From NCBI RefSeq assembly GCF_031143425.1, contig NC_090450.1, positions 170,795,272-170,859,271 on the forward strand: 64,000 nt of DNA, read 5' to 3'. Shown here one piece after another: positions 35,672-46,753 of this stretch (positions within the stretch are counted from its first letter, which is position 1; each line of letters begins with the position of its first letter). Made by a program: the position numbers and the translations under genes. The notes under the pieces are model-generated. The model had not been told where the DNA came from and did no database searches. It worked only from the letters and a program-made list of their open reading frames with translations. The DNA is from Pleurodeles waltl. Its lineage: Eukaryota > Chordata > Amphibia > Caudata > Salamandridae.

Positions 35672-35945
35672 TGTCACGGCGGGGCCCTGTTCACCAGTGC
35701 TTGTCACGGTGGGGCCCAGTTCGGCGGTGCTTGCCACGGCGGGGCCCTGTTCAGCGGTGCTTGTCACGGCGGGGCCCTGTTCAGTGGTGCTTGTCACGGC
35801 GGGGCCCAGTTCGGCGGTGCTTGCCACGCCGGGGCCCTGTTCAGCGGTGCTTGTCACGGCGGGGCCCTGTTCAGCAGTGCTTGTCACGGCGGGGCCCTGT
35901 TCAGCGGTGCTTGTCACGGCGGGGCCCAGTTTGGCGGTGCTTGAC
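35672..35945 (+). repeat. 30-bp minisatellite, nine copies
   Basis: The unit is ttgtcacggcggggccctgt plus tcagcggtgc, repeated exactly every 30 bp from 35672. It shares gcggtgcttg with the 29-bp unit, so the two arrays probably have a common origin. Because 30 is divisible by three, one minus-strand frame reads as a decapeptide repeat (TAEQGPAVTS). The stop codon of the Myb-like gene at 35901 lies in this array. Confidence 0.95.
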
Positions 35946-38307
35946 AGGTGACGGTGCCAGGGTATTGCCTTTGTGGGCTGCCGTCTCTGGCCTCTTGCAC
36001 CGGCCCTTCCCCTTTTTAGTTTTCTTCCCAGGGGGTGGGCTGGCTGTCCCCTTGCTGCTGGCTGATGTTGCTGCCCTAGAAGCTGGTGGACTCCAGTAGC
36101 CCTGGACTATGGTCCTTGTAGGTGCAGGGCTTGTGGTGGCTGAGGTGCTGGTTGGACTCTTACGAGATGGAGGGGGTGGGTCAAGTGATGCAAAGAGGTT
36201 CAGTTTGGAGAGGAAAAACTTTTTAGGAGCAGTGGGATGGGTAGGTGCAGTGGGTATGGGAGTGGAGGAAGAGGATGTGGTTGTAGGAGAGTCAAGTGTG
36301 CTGTCTTTGGGTGCAGGTGCTTGTGACGGAGGCTGTCGTGAGGTGGATGGCTGTTGGGTGGGTGGCTGCCTGCGTTTGTGTGGTTTGGAAGAGGGGGTGA
36401 CAGACACACTGGGAGAGGACACAGGGGACGTGTAAATGGCAGTGGGGGTGGTGACTGCACGTGTGCGGAGTGTTCTGGTGGGTGTGCTGGTGATGGACGT
36501 ACTGGCTGATGGTGGTGTGCATGCAGGTGTGAGTGGAGACGTCACAGGGAGGGAGGAGGGAGACGAGGAGGAGGGGGACACAGAGGAGGCAGTGGCTGTT
36601 GGCATGTATGCATGTGGATGTTGCATGTGTGAATGCTTGTGTGATCTGTGGTGCTTATGTCTGGATGAGCTGCCCTTGGGTGTTGATGTGTGTGCAGGCT
36701 GGTCTGTAGGTGTGGCTGGGATAGGCAGAGGAACAGGGGAGTGGGACTGGGATGAGGAAATTGGAGGGGGGAGGCAGGAGACAGGGACAATGGCTGCCGT
36801 CAGTGCTGAGGCCAGAGCGTTGAACGATCGCTGATGGGCAGCCTGACCCGAATGAATGCCCTCCAGGTATGCATTGCTCCGGTGCACCTCCCTTTCTACA
36901 CCCTGGATGGCATTCAAAAGGGTAGACTGCCCAACAATGAGCATCTGGAGGAGGTCAATGATCTCCTCACTGAGGGCAGCAGGGGTAACTGGGGCAGGGC
37001 CTGAGGTGCCTGGGGCGAAGGAGATGCCCGCCTTCCTGGCCGAGCGGGCACAGGGCGAACGCTGAGGGGCTGCTTGGAGGGCGGAGCTGGTGCGCGGGGT
37101 GGCGGCTGTACCTGTTGTAGCGGTGGGCACGGATGTTGCCGCCACCACAAGGGAGCTCCCTTCCGAGGACGTGTCTGTGTCGCTGACGTCTCCACGGGTC
37201 CCCGTTGTGGAGCTCCCCTCGCCCTCCGTCTCACTGGTGTACTCGGAGTTGGTTGCATGGCCCTCCGGGGCCATGTGAGATGCAGCTCCCTCGTGCTCCG
37301 ATGCCACTTCTCCTCCGCCTGATGATGCTAATGCACACATGAACAGGAAGACCACAAAAAAGGAGGGGGGGGGGGAAAGAAAAAATGACATGTTGAGTGC
37401 ATGCATTGGCGAGCCCGTTGGCGGAGAGGACAGACACAGAAGCCCCCTGCACTACGCCGCGCACTCGGTGTACACTACTCAATTATTGTGACTTGGCCTA
37501 CAAGCCTATGGACGACAACTGCACACATAGGTGACCCAGGGCCATGGATAGCTGTACTTAGCACCCTACAGAGGTGGGGGGCGGGGGCACAGGGTCATGC
37601 CTTACGGAGGGGACCAGCCTACAGAAGTCGCCCTGGCCTAGAGATACCCACAGCCCTCCTCCCCCACCCAGACACCTCCACTGTGCGCTAACATAGCAGA
37701 ATGTGCTGGTACTCACCCCCTTGTGTCTGCTGTGATGTCCTCACGCGCCCATCCAAATCTGGGTAGGCCACCGCCAGGATCCGGGACATCAGGGGGGTCA
37801 ATTGACGGGAGCCACCCCTCCTACGTTGGGAGGCCATCCCCAGCAGAGCCTCCGCGGTCTTCCTGCTCCCGCGGCGGATGTCCTCCCACCTCTTGCGGCA
37901 GTGGGTGCCCCGTCTGTTGTGGACCCCCAGGGTCCGGACGTCCTTGGCGATGGCACGCCAAATGTCGATCTTCTGATGGGCGCTGGCCTATGTGACATGG
38001 ACAGAGTGGGAAATAAAAAAACATAATTTTCTGCATGGTCGATGTGAGTGGCCCCCCCTCCCCAACCTTGCCATATGGCACATGCTCTCATCTGTCGTGC
38101 GATGCATGCCTCATTCTCTCCCCTCCCCACCATCTTTCATCCACCCCACTCAACACAGGCATTGCCCATAAAGCATGGTCCCAGTGTACTTACCTGTTGG
38201 TCTGGAGGACCGTAGATTAGCGCATACTGGGGGAGGACCCCATCCACAAGTTTCTCCAATTCCTCAGATGTGAAGGCAGGGGCCCTTTCCCCAGTCGCAG
38301 CAGCCAT
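35901..38307 (-). CDS. Myb/SANT-like protein B of the Harbinger element, three exons
   Basis: Proposed exons on the minus strand: 38307-38194 (ATG; donor gtaagt), 37987-37717 (acceptor ccatgtcacatag; donor gtgagt) and 37327-35901 (acceptor gtgtgcattag after a long pyrimidine tract). Exon lengths 114, 271 and 1427 sum to 1812, an exact 604 codons (603 aa), and both phases agree. Exon 1 reads FTSEELEKLVDGVLPQY and exon 2 IDIWRAIAKDVRTLGVHNRR then CRKRWEDIRRGSRKT, the three-helix Myb/SANT-trihelix fold. Exon 3 has a coiled-coil-like stretch (LSEEIIDLLQMLIVGQSTLL), a Ser/Thr/Pro-rich tail with a His/Lys patch (RHKHHRSHKHSH) and a basic KKTKKGKGRCKR. Harbinger Myb-like proteins help the transposase enter the nucleus and bind ends. 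The reading is intact; expression is unproven. Confidence 0.75.
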
Positions 38308-38319
38308 TGTATCTTCCAG

Positions 38320-38640
38320 ACCGAGGTCACAGCAGCACTTGCAGTATAGGTCCTCTCCTGTGGATGATCAGGTCTCAAGTGATTAGGCAGATAGAAGATG
38401 GTGGTGCGTACCGCGGCGGTGCGTACCGCGGCGGTGCACATCGTCATTGGCTCCTGAGACCCATAGGGTTCAATGTTAACCAATGCTGCTTTGCGCCGCG
38501 GTCTTTGACCGCCTACCGCTACGGTGTGCCACGCCAGCGCATTGACCTCACATCCCATTGTCACACTTCACAGGTCAGGCAGCCGCCATTTCAAGGGCCC
38601 ACATGGCTTAATTTGTACTGCGTCACACAGGCCTAGGCCT
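38320..38640. promoter_or_regulatory. Divergent intergenic region with repeated GC palindrome
   Basis: Lies between the start of Myb-like gene B (minus) and the transposase (plus), so it probably serves both. It holds tgcgtaccgcggcgg twice in tandem (accgcggcggt at 38410 and 38425). The same 11-mer occurs at 42098 and 42316 near the right end of the element. Binding by the element's proteins is inference. Confidence 0.5.
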
Positions 38641-38689
38641 TGCATTGCCACTCATACAAGCCATTCAATGCATAGCGATTCGTGTTCTG

Positions 38690-39775
38690 TGCAAGCTGTG
38701 GTTACGTACCTGTGGGTTGCTTGACTCTGTGCTCCATGTTGTCCTTCCTAGGCACCGTCCACTGGGACTTGCGAGGAGATGGAGGAATGTTCCCGTGTAC
38801 AGACCGCTGGTGGACCTGTCGACAATGGAAGAAAGACATGTCATACTGACATACAGACTTGACCGAGCCACTATACAGGAACTGTGTGCCCAGCTGGAGC
38901 CAGACCTGATGTCCCCCATTCGCCAACCCACAGGGATTCCCCCTCTGGTGCAGGTTCTGTCAGTACTCCATTTTTTTGCAAGTGGATCATTCCAAACAAC
39001 AGTGGCCATATCATCAGGGATGTCTCAGCCTATGTTTTCTAAGGTTTTGTCCAGAGTGTTGTCTGCCCTGATGAAATACATGCAGAGATACATTGTTTTC
39101 CCTGAGGTGGGCGAATTGGCTACAGTGAAGGCTGATTTCTATGCCCTTGGCCATATCCCCAACATCATTGGTGCCATTGATGGGACCCATGTGGCTTTGG
39201 TTCCCCCCAGTGAAAGTGAGCAGGTGCACAGGAACAGAAAAAGTTATCATTCGATGAATGTCCAGGTGGTCTGTTTGGCTGACCAGTACATCTCCCATGT
39301 AAATGCAAAGTTCCCTGGGTCAGTGCATCATGCGAAATAGCAGCATCCCTTACGTGATGGAACGGCTACAGAGACACCGTGTGTGGCTAATTGGTGACTC
39401 TGGTTACCCCAACCTGTCGTGGCTACTGACCCCAGTGAGGATCCCAGGACAAGGGCAGAGGAACGGTACAATGAGGCCCATGGGCGGACTAGGAGGGTGA
39501 TCGAGCGGACCTTTGGCCTCCTGAAGGCCAGGTTTGGGTGCCTGCATATGACAGGTGGATCCCTAATGTACTCACCAAAGAAGGTGTGCCATATCATTGT
39601 GGCCTGCTGTATGCTTCACAACCTGGCTTTGCGACGCCAGGTGCCTTTCCTGCAGGAGGATGGTCCAGATGGTGGTGTTGTAGCAGCTGTGGAGCCTGTG
39701 GAGAGTGAAGAGGAGGAAGACGACGGGGACGACACAGACAACAGGGACACAGTGATACAACAGTATTTTCAGTAG
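38690..39775 (+). pseudogene. HARBI1-like DDE transposase with two frameshifts
   Basis: Catalyses excision and insertion of the element. Frame 1 (to 39340) holds the N-terminal blocks (TYRLDRATIQELCAQLEPDL, SVLHFFASGSFQTT, SGMSQPMFSKVL) and the first catalytic Asp in NIIGAIDGTHVAL. A deletion of about 8 bases near 39330 shifts to the frame carrying VWLIGDSGYPNLSWLL with the second Asp. A 1-base deletion near 39442 restores the first frame, which carries RRVIERTFGLLKARFG with the catalytic Glu, then HIIVACCMLHNLALRR and an acidic tail ending at 39775. All three catalytic residues remain, so the damage is only the two small deletions. The true N-terminus is uncertain; coding similarity begins near 38770. 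Confidence 0.9.
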
Positions 39776-40062
39776 CACACAGGTACGAATCAACCCCGCC
39801 ATTTTACATTTACTTAAAGTCTCCTGCCTCTCTACTGTCTGTGTTTCCCCCCAGTTCCTGTTAACTGAGTTGTGACTTTCCCTTCCGTTTTCAGAGCTGT
39901 GGGCCCCACTGCGTGACCTCTGCTTTGTTTGCCCATGGACTACAGCTGTGTGACAGTGGTATGTTGTCATCACAATGTAACTGAACATTTTGGCACCGTT
40001 ATGTCTAATACATTTGTTCAAAATACAAGCAGACTCCAGATTTTTTAAGTGCAATAAGTGAT

Positions 40063-40068
40063 TTTATT
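40063..40068 (-). terminator. Poly(A) signal of Myb-like gene A
   Basis: AATAAA on the minus strand, about 215 bases after the stop codon at 40281. Confidence 0.6.
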
Positions 40069-40280
40069 AAAGTGCTAAATTTAGGGACATGATTGTAAAA
40101 CGGTGATGGGTGATGGTGGAGTAATGTCCATGGCAGAGTCCAGTTTTCAGTCTCACAGGTGCATTGTCCATATGCCTGTGGAAGGATGGAGCAGGGGCAG
40201 TTTAAGTTTGGACAGGGTGACAATGTGGGACAGTGGGATGACATCAGGGGGTATCGTTTGCTGGCGGGGGTCTTGGCATC

Positions 40281-41782
40281 CTACTCTGTCTTATTGTGAG
40301 ATCTCAGGTACCGCTTGCGGGGTGGTTCTTCTTCTGCAGGAGGTGGGGTTCTGGTGGCCTGTCGTTGTGTGGGGGCCTCCTGTCCACTAGCGCCGGAGGA
40401 GGTGGTAGGCTGTTCCTGGTCCAGGCTAGTGACAGGGGCCCTTTGTGGTGCCACATGGTCCCGCAATGTGGTGACTATCTGGTTAAGGGCCACGACGATG
40501 GTCCCCATTGCGGAACTAATGTTTCTCAGTTCCTCTCTGAACCCCATGTACTGTTCCTCCTGCAGTACCTGGATCTCCTGGAACCTGGCCAGTACCGTAG
40601 CCATCGTCTCCTGGGAGCGGTGATATGCTCCCATGATGGAGGAGAGGGCCTCTTGGAGAGTCGATTCCCTGGGCCTGTCCCCCTCCTGTCGCACAGCAGC
40701 CCTCCCAGTTCCCCTGTTTCCCTGGGCCTCTGTCCCGTGGACCGTGTGCCCACTACCACTGCACCCAGGTCCCTGTTGTTGTTGGGGTGGTGGGTCAACC
40801 TGGGTGCCCTGTAGTGGTGGACACACCGCTGATTGACGTGTCCTGGAGACAGAGGCATGGGCCCGCTGGGTGGGAGCTGTGCTGGTGTTCCCAGAGGGGG
40901 TTAGGTCTGCTGTAGCCTGTGGCTGTCTGTGGGGAACTGACTGTCCCGAGGTCCCCGATGGGCCGGGCTGGTCATCTGGGTCCAGGGAGACAGAGCTGCT
41001 GTCATCACTGGGGGCCTCTTCTGGGGGTGGGATGGACAACTCTGGACCCTCCTTGGCGGTGTGGTGGCGTTCGGGTCCTGCAGGGGTATAAGAGTATGGT
41101 TATTGCTTCTGTGTGTGCCATTTCGTGTAATGGGTGGGTGGCCGTGTACCCCAGTGCTGGCATTCCCTTGTGGGGGCTTTTGTGACGGTGGCTTGTGGGG
41201 GAGATGGGTATGTGCAGTGGGCATGCTTTGGTGATGGGTGTCCATGCTTTGGGGAGGCATGCAGGGCTAGGTTTTGGGATGGGTGGGTTGTGATGGTGAG
41301 CCATTTGCAAGGAGTTGGTGTGATGGGGGTGGGGGTGAGGGTGGGGGTATGATTTGGCATGCAGGTGGGGTGGGGGGAATGAAGTAGTGGAGATTTGACT
41401 TACCAGAGTCCATTCCTCCGCCTACTCCTGCGAGGCCCTCAGGATGCAGGATGTGCAAGACTTCCTCCTCCCATGCTGTGAATTCTGGGGGAGTAGGTGG
41501 GGGTCCGCCGCCAGTCCGCTGTACCGCGATGTTGTGCCTTGATACCATGGAACGCACCTTCCCCCGTAGGTCGTTCCACCGTTTCCTGATGTCGTCCCGA
41601 TTGTGTGGATGCTGTCCCACAGCGTTGACCCTGTCCACTATTCTGCTCCATAGCTCCATCTTCCTGGCAATGGTGGTGTGCTGCACCTGTGCCCCGAAGA
41701 GCTGGGGCTCTACACGAATTATTTCCTCCACCATGACCCTGAGTTCAGCGTCAGAGAACCTGGGGTGTCTTTGGGGTGCCAT
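40281..41782 (-). CDS. Myb/SANT-like protein A of the Harbinger element, two exons
   Basis: Exon 1 is 41782-41404 and exon 2 41077-40281 on the minus strand. The donor is gactctg|gtaag (GT at 41403-41402) and the acceptor cccctgcag (to 41078). Lengths 379 and 797 sum to 1176, exactly 392 codons (391 aa). Exon 1 opens MAPQRHPRFSDAELRVMVEE and continues with LWSRIVDRVNAVGQ and IRKRWNDLRGKVRSMVSRH, a Myb/SANT domain (residues about 8-82). Exon 2 is Pro/Gln/Ser-rich, then a coiled-coil-like stretch (FQEIQVLQEEQYMGFREELR) and a basic C-terminus (PPRKRYLRSH) that could be a nuclear signal. It differs clearly from protein B, so these are two genes and not a recent duplication. It likely assists the transposase; no stop or frameshift is seen. 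Confidence 0.8.
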
Positions 41783-41989
41783 GGGGTGGTGTGGATGAGG
41801 TGAGGGGTGGTGTATGTGTTGTAGAGTGTGGTGAGTGTGGTGGTGTATTGTGTTTTGTGCGTGGAAATTGTGTGGGTGATGTTGCGATTTGCCTCTGTGT
41901 GATGGTCTACTCTATGCTGTGCTGTCTCTCTCTGTCCTTCAGTCGCAATTGTGGTCGTAAGGGTTTGTTTTGTGGGTGATGTGGGTGTG

Positions 41990-42003
41990 TGTTTTATATT
42001 TAA
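41990..42003 (-). promoter_or_regulatory. TATA-like box upstream of Myb-like gene A
   Basis: Minus strand reads aaatataaaac, about 210 bases upstream of the ATG at 41782. Weak on its own. Confidence 0.35.
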
Positions 42004-42363
42004 TTGGGTGTGTGGGAGTGGTGTGTGTATGTGTCTCAGGTGTATGTATTTTGAATTGTCCAATGTGGTAGTGTTTTGTAAAGGTGTGTGTATTTTGACC
42101 GCGGCGGTGTGTACCGCCAATGGAATACCGCGGTTGAAAGACCGCTGCGGGGATTTGTGGGTCGGAATGGCATGGGCGTATTTCTGTTGGCGTGACGGTG
42201 GAGGTTTGGTCATCGCCAGTTTTGCGCTGGCCGTTGCTGTGGCGGACTTTTGTTGATGTCGGGTTTTTGGCGGTTTGCCAGTTGCGGGTCAGAATGACCG
42301 TGGCGGTTTACCGCGACCGCGGCGGTGTTATGGCGGTCTTCTGACTGGTGGTAAGCGCCTTTT

Positions 42364-42387
42364 ACTGCCGAGGTCAGAATGACCCCC
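42364..42387 (-). repeat. Harbinger right terminal inverted repeat
   Basis: Inverse of 33586-33609 at 20 of 24 positions, followed by the CTA duplication at 42388-42390. Confidence 0.88.
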
Positions 42388-42390
42388 CTA

Positions 42391-44099
42391 GTGTTGTGTT
42401 GGCTCTCATTATAACAATGAGACTGCTGGATTCGGGCGGCAGCACCACAGGACTGTGGGGAACTGAGTACAATTCCACACAGTGTGACAACTGTCGGCCT
42501 AACCCATCTGGCCAGCTAGCAGTACCTCCCTAGTACTCAAAGGTAGAGGTGATTTGTGGCAGCCGTGTGCATAAGATTCTGATTTTTCAGGAAAATCGTG
42601 GTGGAACAGATCTTTTCTCTCTTAGTTGCATTTGTCTCACGCATGCAAAGACAAACAGAAGCAGTACTTGGTTCAATGGATTTTTTTTAAATCAGTTGCA
42701 CCCTGGATAAAAAGGGATTTACTATAATAATAAGTATAATGAAACACAATAATAGCAGTGCGCTGACAAAGAAAGTGAAACATAAGAAAAGTCCCACCAC
42801 GGTGTCACAATGCTATGTGTCAGATTTGCTACCTACACCACTTAGGGCCTATATGAGAGCACAGCAGTGTTAGCCCTAATCTACCCTGCAGGACCCTTGG
42901 GAAGACACAATCTCCCATTCCTGAACATGGTAGTATAGAAGAGGGCTGTTGGTCTACTGAGAGTCTTCTCCCATGTAGGCAGAAAAGACACTAGCCTCAG
43001 CAGACAGCTAAAATGAAGGGAACAACATGCGGTGACAACTTCTGGCTGGAATTTCCCTCTAAAGTATAGGGGGCAGAGAGGTGTATTATAATAAAACATC
43101 TGATGCTCTGAGAATACTGCCCTAACTTAAAAATATATATGTTCCCATGAAACAACAGGGAATGTGATGACCTGGTTTGTACCGACAAAATTATAGTGTA
43201 CAGCCTTGAGTAGGCGCAGAGTGAAGATTTTATGCTAAGAAATTAAAACAATTTCTAAGAAGAGCAAACAACAGATAAAAGAATAAAAACATCACTGCAA
43301 TATTAAGCTTCTGCTAAAATAATAAAATGAATTATTTTCTAGGCCAAAGTGCACATGCTGCAGGTTGATAGCTAAAATAACTTGCCCATAGAATGATGCT
43401 AAAATAACCTCACAACACTAGAAGGACTCAGGTTGACTTATTCTGGGAAAACCAAGAGCGGGAGCCTGCTACTCATCCACATCACACACAGTGCTATTTC
43501 TTTGCTTAATGAAATTAGACAAAAACAGGAGTGTTAAGGGTTACATTAAATACTCCTGAACTCAATGGCATAATTTTATCAGCTTTAGAAAACTGAAATA
43601 TTGACATAATACCAGCAGGAATTCAAACATATGCATTTTGAGGTTGCATCACAAGGACTGGATTTTGTGACCTGCAAGTTACACAAGGATCTCTGCAACA
43701 AATATTTACTTATCCTCCTAGATGTACTAAAAGTTAATAAACTATGACCTGCAGATTATGTGCAGTGCAGCAGGCAAATTAACAATCTATGATGATTCAA
43801 ACCTGAGACCAGAAGATTACACACAGATTTCTGCATCACAGCATTACTTAATGAGCAGCTATTTTACCAGTTTTGTACAGTAAAACGTGCTGGATACACA
43901 GATCTCCGAAAAAGACGCATTAAAGCATAGTCTATGATAAAACTTGGTTTGTTTGAAACCAATAAACTCAAAACAGCTTTCCTACATAGGATTAGAGAAT
44001 TAAAGCTTGCTGCTGGCATATGAGTTGGCCACCAATCATGACTTTGAAACCTGTCAAAGCATACTCAGCCTCCCTTTTAGGCAGCACCTACTAGACAGT
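42391..44099. other. Unassigned DNA
   Basis: No gene recognised. The first bases directly continue the sequence left of 33586, i.e. the empty site of the Harbinger insertion. The rest is AT-rich with short frames only. Confidence 0.5.
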
Positions 44100-44139
44100 T
44101 GTAGATATCTCAAGTCTGGAGGTGGGGGAGAAGGAATGG

Positions 44140-46371
44140 ATTAATCCCCCCAGGAAGGCAGAGTATAGATTTACCCAAGTTTACCCTATATCCCGAATAA
44201 CCTGTATTTTTTGTATAAGTGAATACTAGGGGAAGGATTGTGGATGGATTCGATGTGTAGCAGGACATTGTCGACATTTAGAGATATTTTCTCTTCAGCA
44301 CCATCCAGGTCCATGCCTGAAAGCCCCTCATCCCAGGGTGATCCCATACTATGCAGGCAAATGACTCTTTTGAAGGGGCAAGGAGAAGGGAAACATGGGG
44401 GCACCCCTATTTCGTTTCCTGCCGATGTGGATGTCCGATGAGACCCTCCGATTCACTTGAACTGCTACAACGGGGACTGATAAAGCAATCTCACCCATTG
44501 CCGGTAATGTGGGTCGAAGCCAAACTTCTGTAAAGTTTGTTCCAGGAAGGGCCAATGAACTGCATTGAATGCCTTCTCCGCATCTGTTGCAGGAAAGACA
44601 TGAGCCTCCGATCGGCTGTCAAATTTATTTAACTATTTATGTGCCCTCCTAAGATTATATCTCGTGGATCTACCAGGCATAAAGCCCGAATAAACTCTGT
44701 GGATAAACTGGGAAAATAACCTTTATGAGTCTGTGAGCCAACACCGTTTCCAGGATTTTATATCAATATTAAGTAAAGATACGGTTGGTATAAGTCACAA
44801 TGGTTTTTGTGGATTGCCGTCTTTATGTTTGACCACTTTAACTGCCCTACGTAGATCCATGGGAAGATACCTTGCTGATCTTCCTCTAGAAACATATTCA
44901 GCAAGTCAGGACTAAGCAGTGTCCTAGATCTCTTAAAAAACACTGCAAGGAGTCCATTAGGGCTTGGAGTTGTGTTTGTTTTCAAGTTTGCTATTATGCC
45001 TGGGTGTCCTCCAGTATAATCTTTGCCTCTAGTTCCTCCCGTGCCTCTGCATCAAGTACAGAGGTCTTGACTGATGCCAAATAGCGAGCTATTTGAGAGG
45101 CATCTCCTAGGGTTGGGCACCATAAAACCATGCATAGTAGCGGAAAGGCCACTGGAATAGGCTCATCCATATCTGCCCTCTCTCTCCAGGGCCTATCACC
45201 CTGTGCACCCATCTGGCTTAAACCTCCCTTCTACCCAAACAGGCTAATAGTTTTCCGGCCTTTTCACCTGTATCATACAGTCAGTGCAGTGTGGCCAGTA
45301 TTTGTTTCTTCACACCCTCTTGGGACCGTTCCTAGTATTCTGCTCTCAAAACGTCTAGCTGCCTAAGCAATGGGGAGTCCAGGCCACAGTCACATCTCCT
45401 TCCAGTTCTAGGAGCCTACTTTCCAGCTGCTCCAGTTCATCCACTTCCCTTCTCCGTTTTTGACAAATTAAATTCCTGGGCCCTAGCTCATAGGACAACC
45501 TTGTAGGCCTCCCAGAGGGTCACTGCGGATGTGACCGAAGCTTCAGTCTCTTTAAAATGTAGTTTGGTAAACACACACAAACCTGTAGCCACCTCTTGAT
45601 CCCACACATTCAATTTCCAACCATTTTTAGTCTTGTTCCTGTCCTGCCAATTTTACTAAAAGAGGGGGGTGGTCAGAAAGCCCTCGAGTTAGATACCCAG
45701 CCCACTGAATAACTCATATTTCTACAGCTGGGGCGAAAATATAAAGTCGATAGAAAAAGTATGGGTAACACCGTTCTTTGGGGTGTGCTTGTCTCCAGAG
45801 ATCCGATAGGGCCATAGTGTGCACAAACTGTGTAAGAGGTGTTATGTGGGTGACACGGTTCTGTTGAGTTTCGTAAACTGCACATCATTAAAATCACCAC
45901 CTATAAGGTGTAGAGAGGAACTTACCTCCAGTAATATGTCAGAAACCTTTGACCTCATAGGTGCCTGTAGCCTAGGGGGGCATATGCACTGACTAGGGTG
46001 ATAATAGTCCGTGCACAGAGTCCAAGGACTCCCACATATCTGCCCAACAGGTCTATCCATCGCTTTACTACCTGACAAGAGTTTTTGTATAATCAATATT
46101 GCTAACACACGTGACCCAGAAGTATAGCCAGCATGGGCCAGGACAGTATAAGCACCTCTTTCCAAGAATTTGCAATGTTTCCCTTTCAGATGTGTCTCCT
46201 GTAGAAGCACCATATCTAGCTGTATCATTTAAATATATTGGGCCACCATTCCTCTTTCCACCTTATCCCCTATGTTCAAGGAGAGGACTCCCGTGACTCT
46301 AATCGAATGAGGGGGACATCCGCTCTTGTGTTGCGGTCTAGGCTTTGATGGATTAAGGCTTGTGGAGGTGC
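44140..46371 (-). pseudogene. L1 ORF2: endonuclease and partial reverse transcriptase
   Basis: Begins at a plausible ATG (46371). The APE-type endonuclease is visible at 46228-45842 (IQLDMVLLQETHLKGKHCKF and LIGGDFNDVQF). The RT follows near 44985 with TPSPNGLLAVFFKRSRTLL. Further on (about 44800-44560) come VSLLNIDIKSW, GFMPGRSTRYNLRRA and DAEKAFNAVHWPFLEQTLQK, then WVRLLYQSPLQQFK. The catalytic YADD box reads NVDN (ISLNVDNVLLHIES, near 44260). It would nick target DNA and copy L1 RNA. Multiple stops, frameshifts and the lost catalytic residues make it dead. Confidence 0.85.
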
Positions 46372-46753
46372 CATGTTTCTATCAAATGTATGTTTTTGTG
46401 CCTAGCATGGAAAGCCAGACTGTTCCCTGACTGATATGTCTATGTCCTCCCGTAGATATCCCAGAATCACAATAATTCCTATAATACATCCCCGTCTTCC
46501 CACCTCAGCCCCCCAGAACTCCCTTGAGTATGGGACTCCATAACACAACTTACAGTACTCATCAAGTGGTTAGAGAGATCGGTAACCACCCCCCAATACT
46601 TAATTCAACACCAAAAATACCTGAACATCAACCCAAAACCACAGCTCTCACATCCTTCCATACTCTATGGCAGAAAAAGTAAAAGGAGACAAAAGTTAAA
46701 AGAGGAAAGAAAGAAAAAAGTTAGTATCAGTTTAAACTCTTGCTGCCTACTAT

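Larger units (their letters stand above)
33586..42387 (+). mobile_element. Complete 8.8-kb Harbinger element with three genes
   Basis: Left end gggggtcattccaacc and right end (inverse) gggggtcattctgacc agree at 20 of the first 24 positions. The flanking trinucleotide CTA is identical on both sides (33583-33585, 42388-42390), as expected for the 3-bp duplication of PIF/Harbinger. Inside are a HARBI1-like transposase (plus, ending 39775) and two separate Myb/SANT-like genes (minus, 38307-35901 and 41782-40281), plus a minisatellite at 34619-35945. The ends are rich in gcggt/accgc palindromes. Orientation is given as that of the transposase. Confidence 0.92.

Noticed and set aside
34409..35917. 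Long minus-strand open frame of about 500 codons
   Set aside because: It is a by-product of the 29-bp and 30-bp minisatellites, which lack stops on this strand in any frame. It has no non-repeat domain, and its start is not an ATG in a sensible context.
34619..35945. CRISPR-like regular repeats
   Set aside because: Units are contiguous with no unique spacers and the context is eukaryotic; these are minisatellites.
35638..36099. Plus-strand open frames over the 30-bp array
   Set aside because: Periodic shadows of the minisatellite and of Myb-like gene B on the other strand.
33583..42390. Reading the 33.6-42.4 kb block as a host gene locus with Myb/SANT genes
   Set aside because: The block is bounded by matching inverted repeats and identical CTA duplications and contains a Harbinger transposase, so the genes belong to the transposon.
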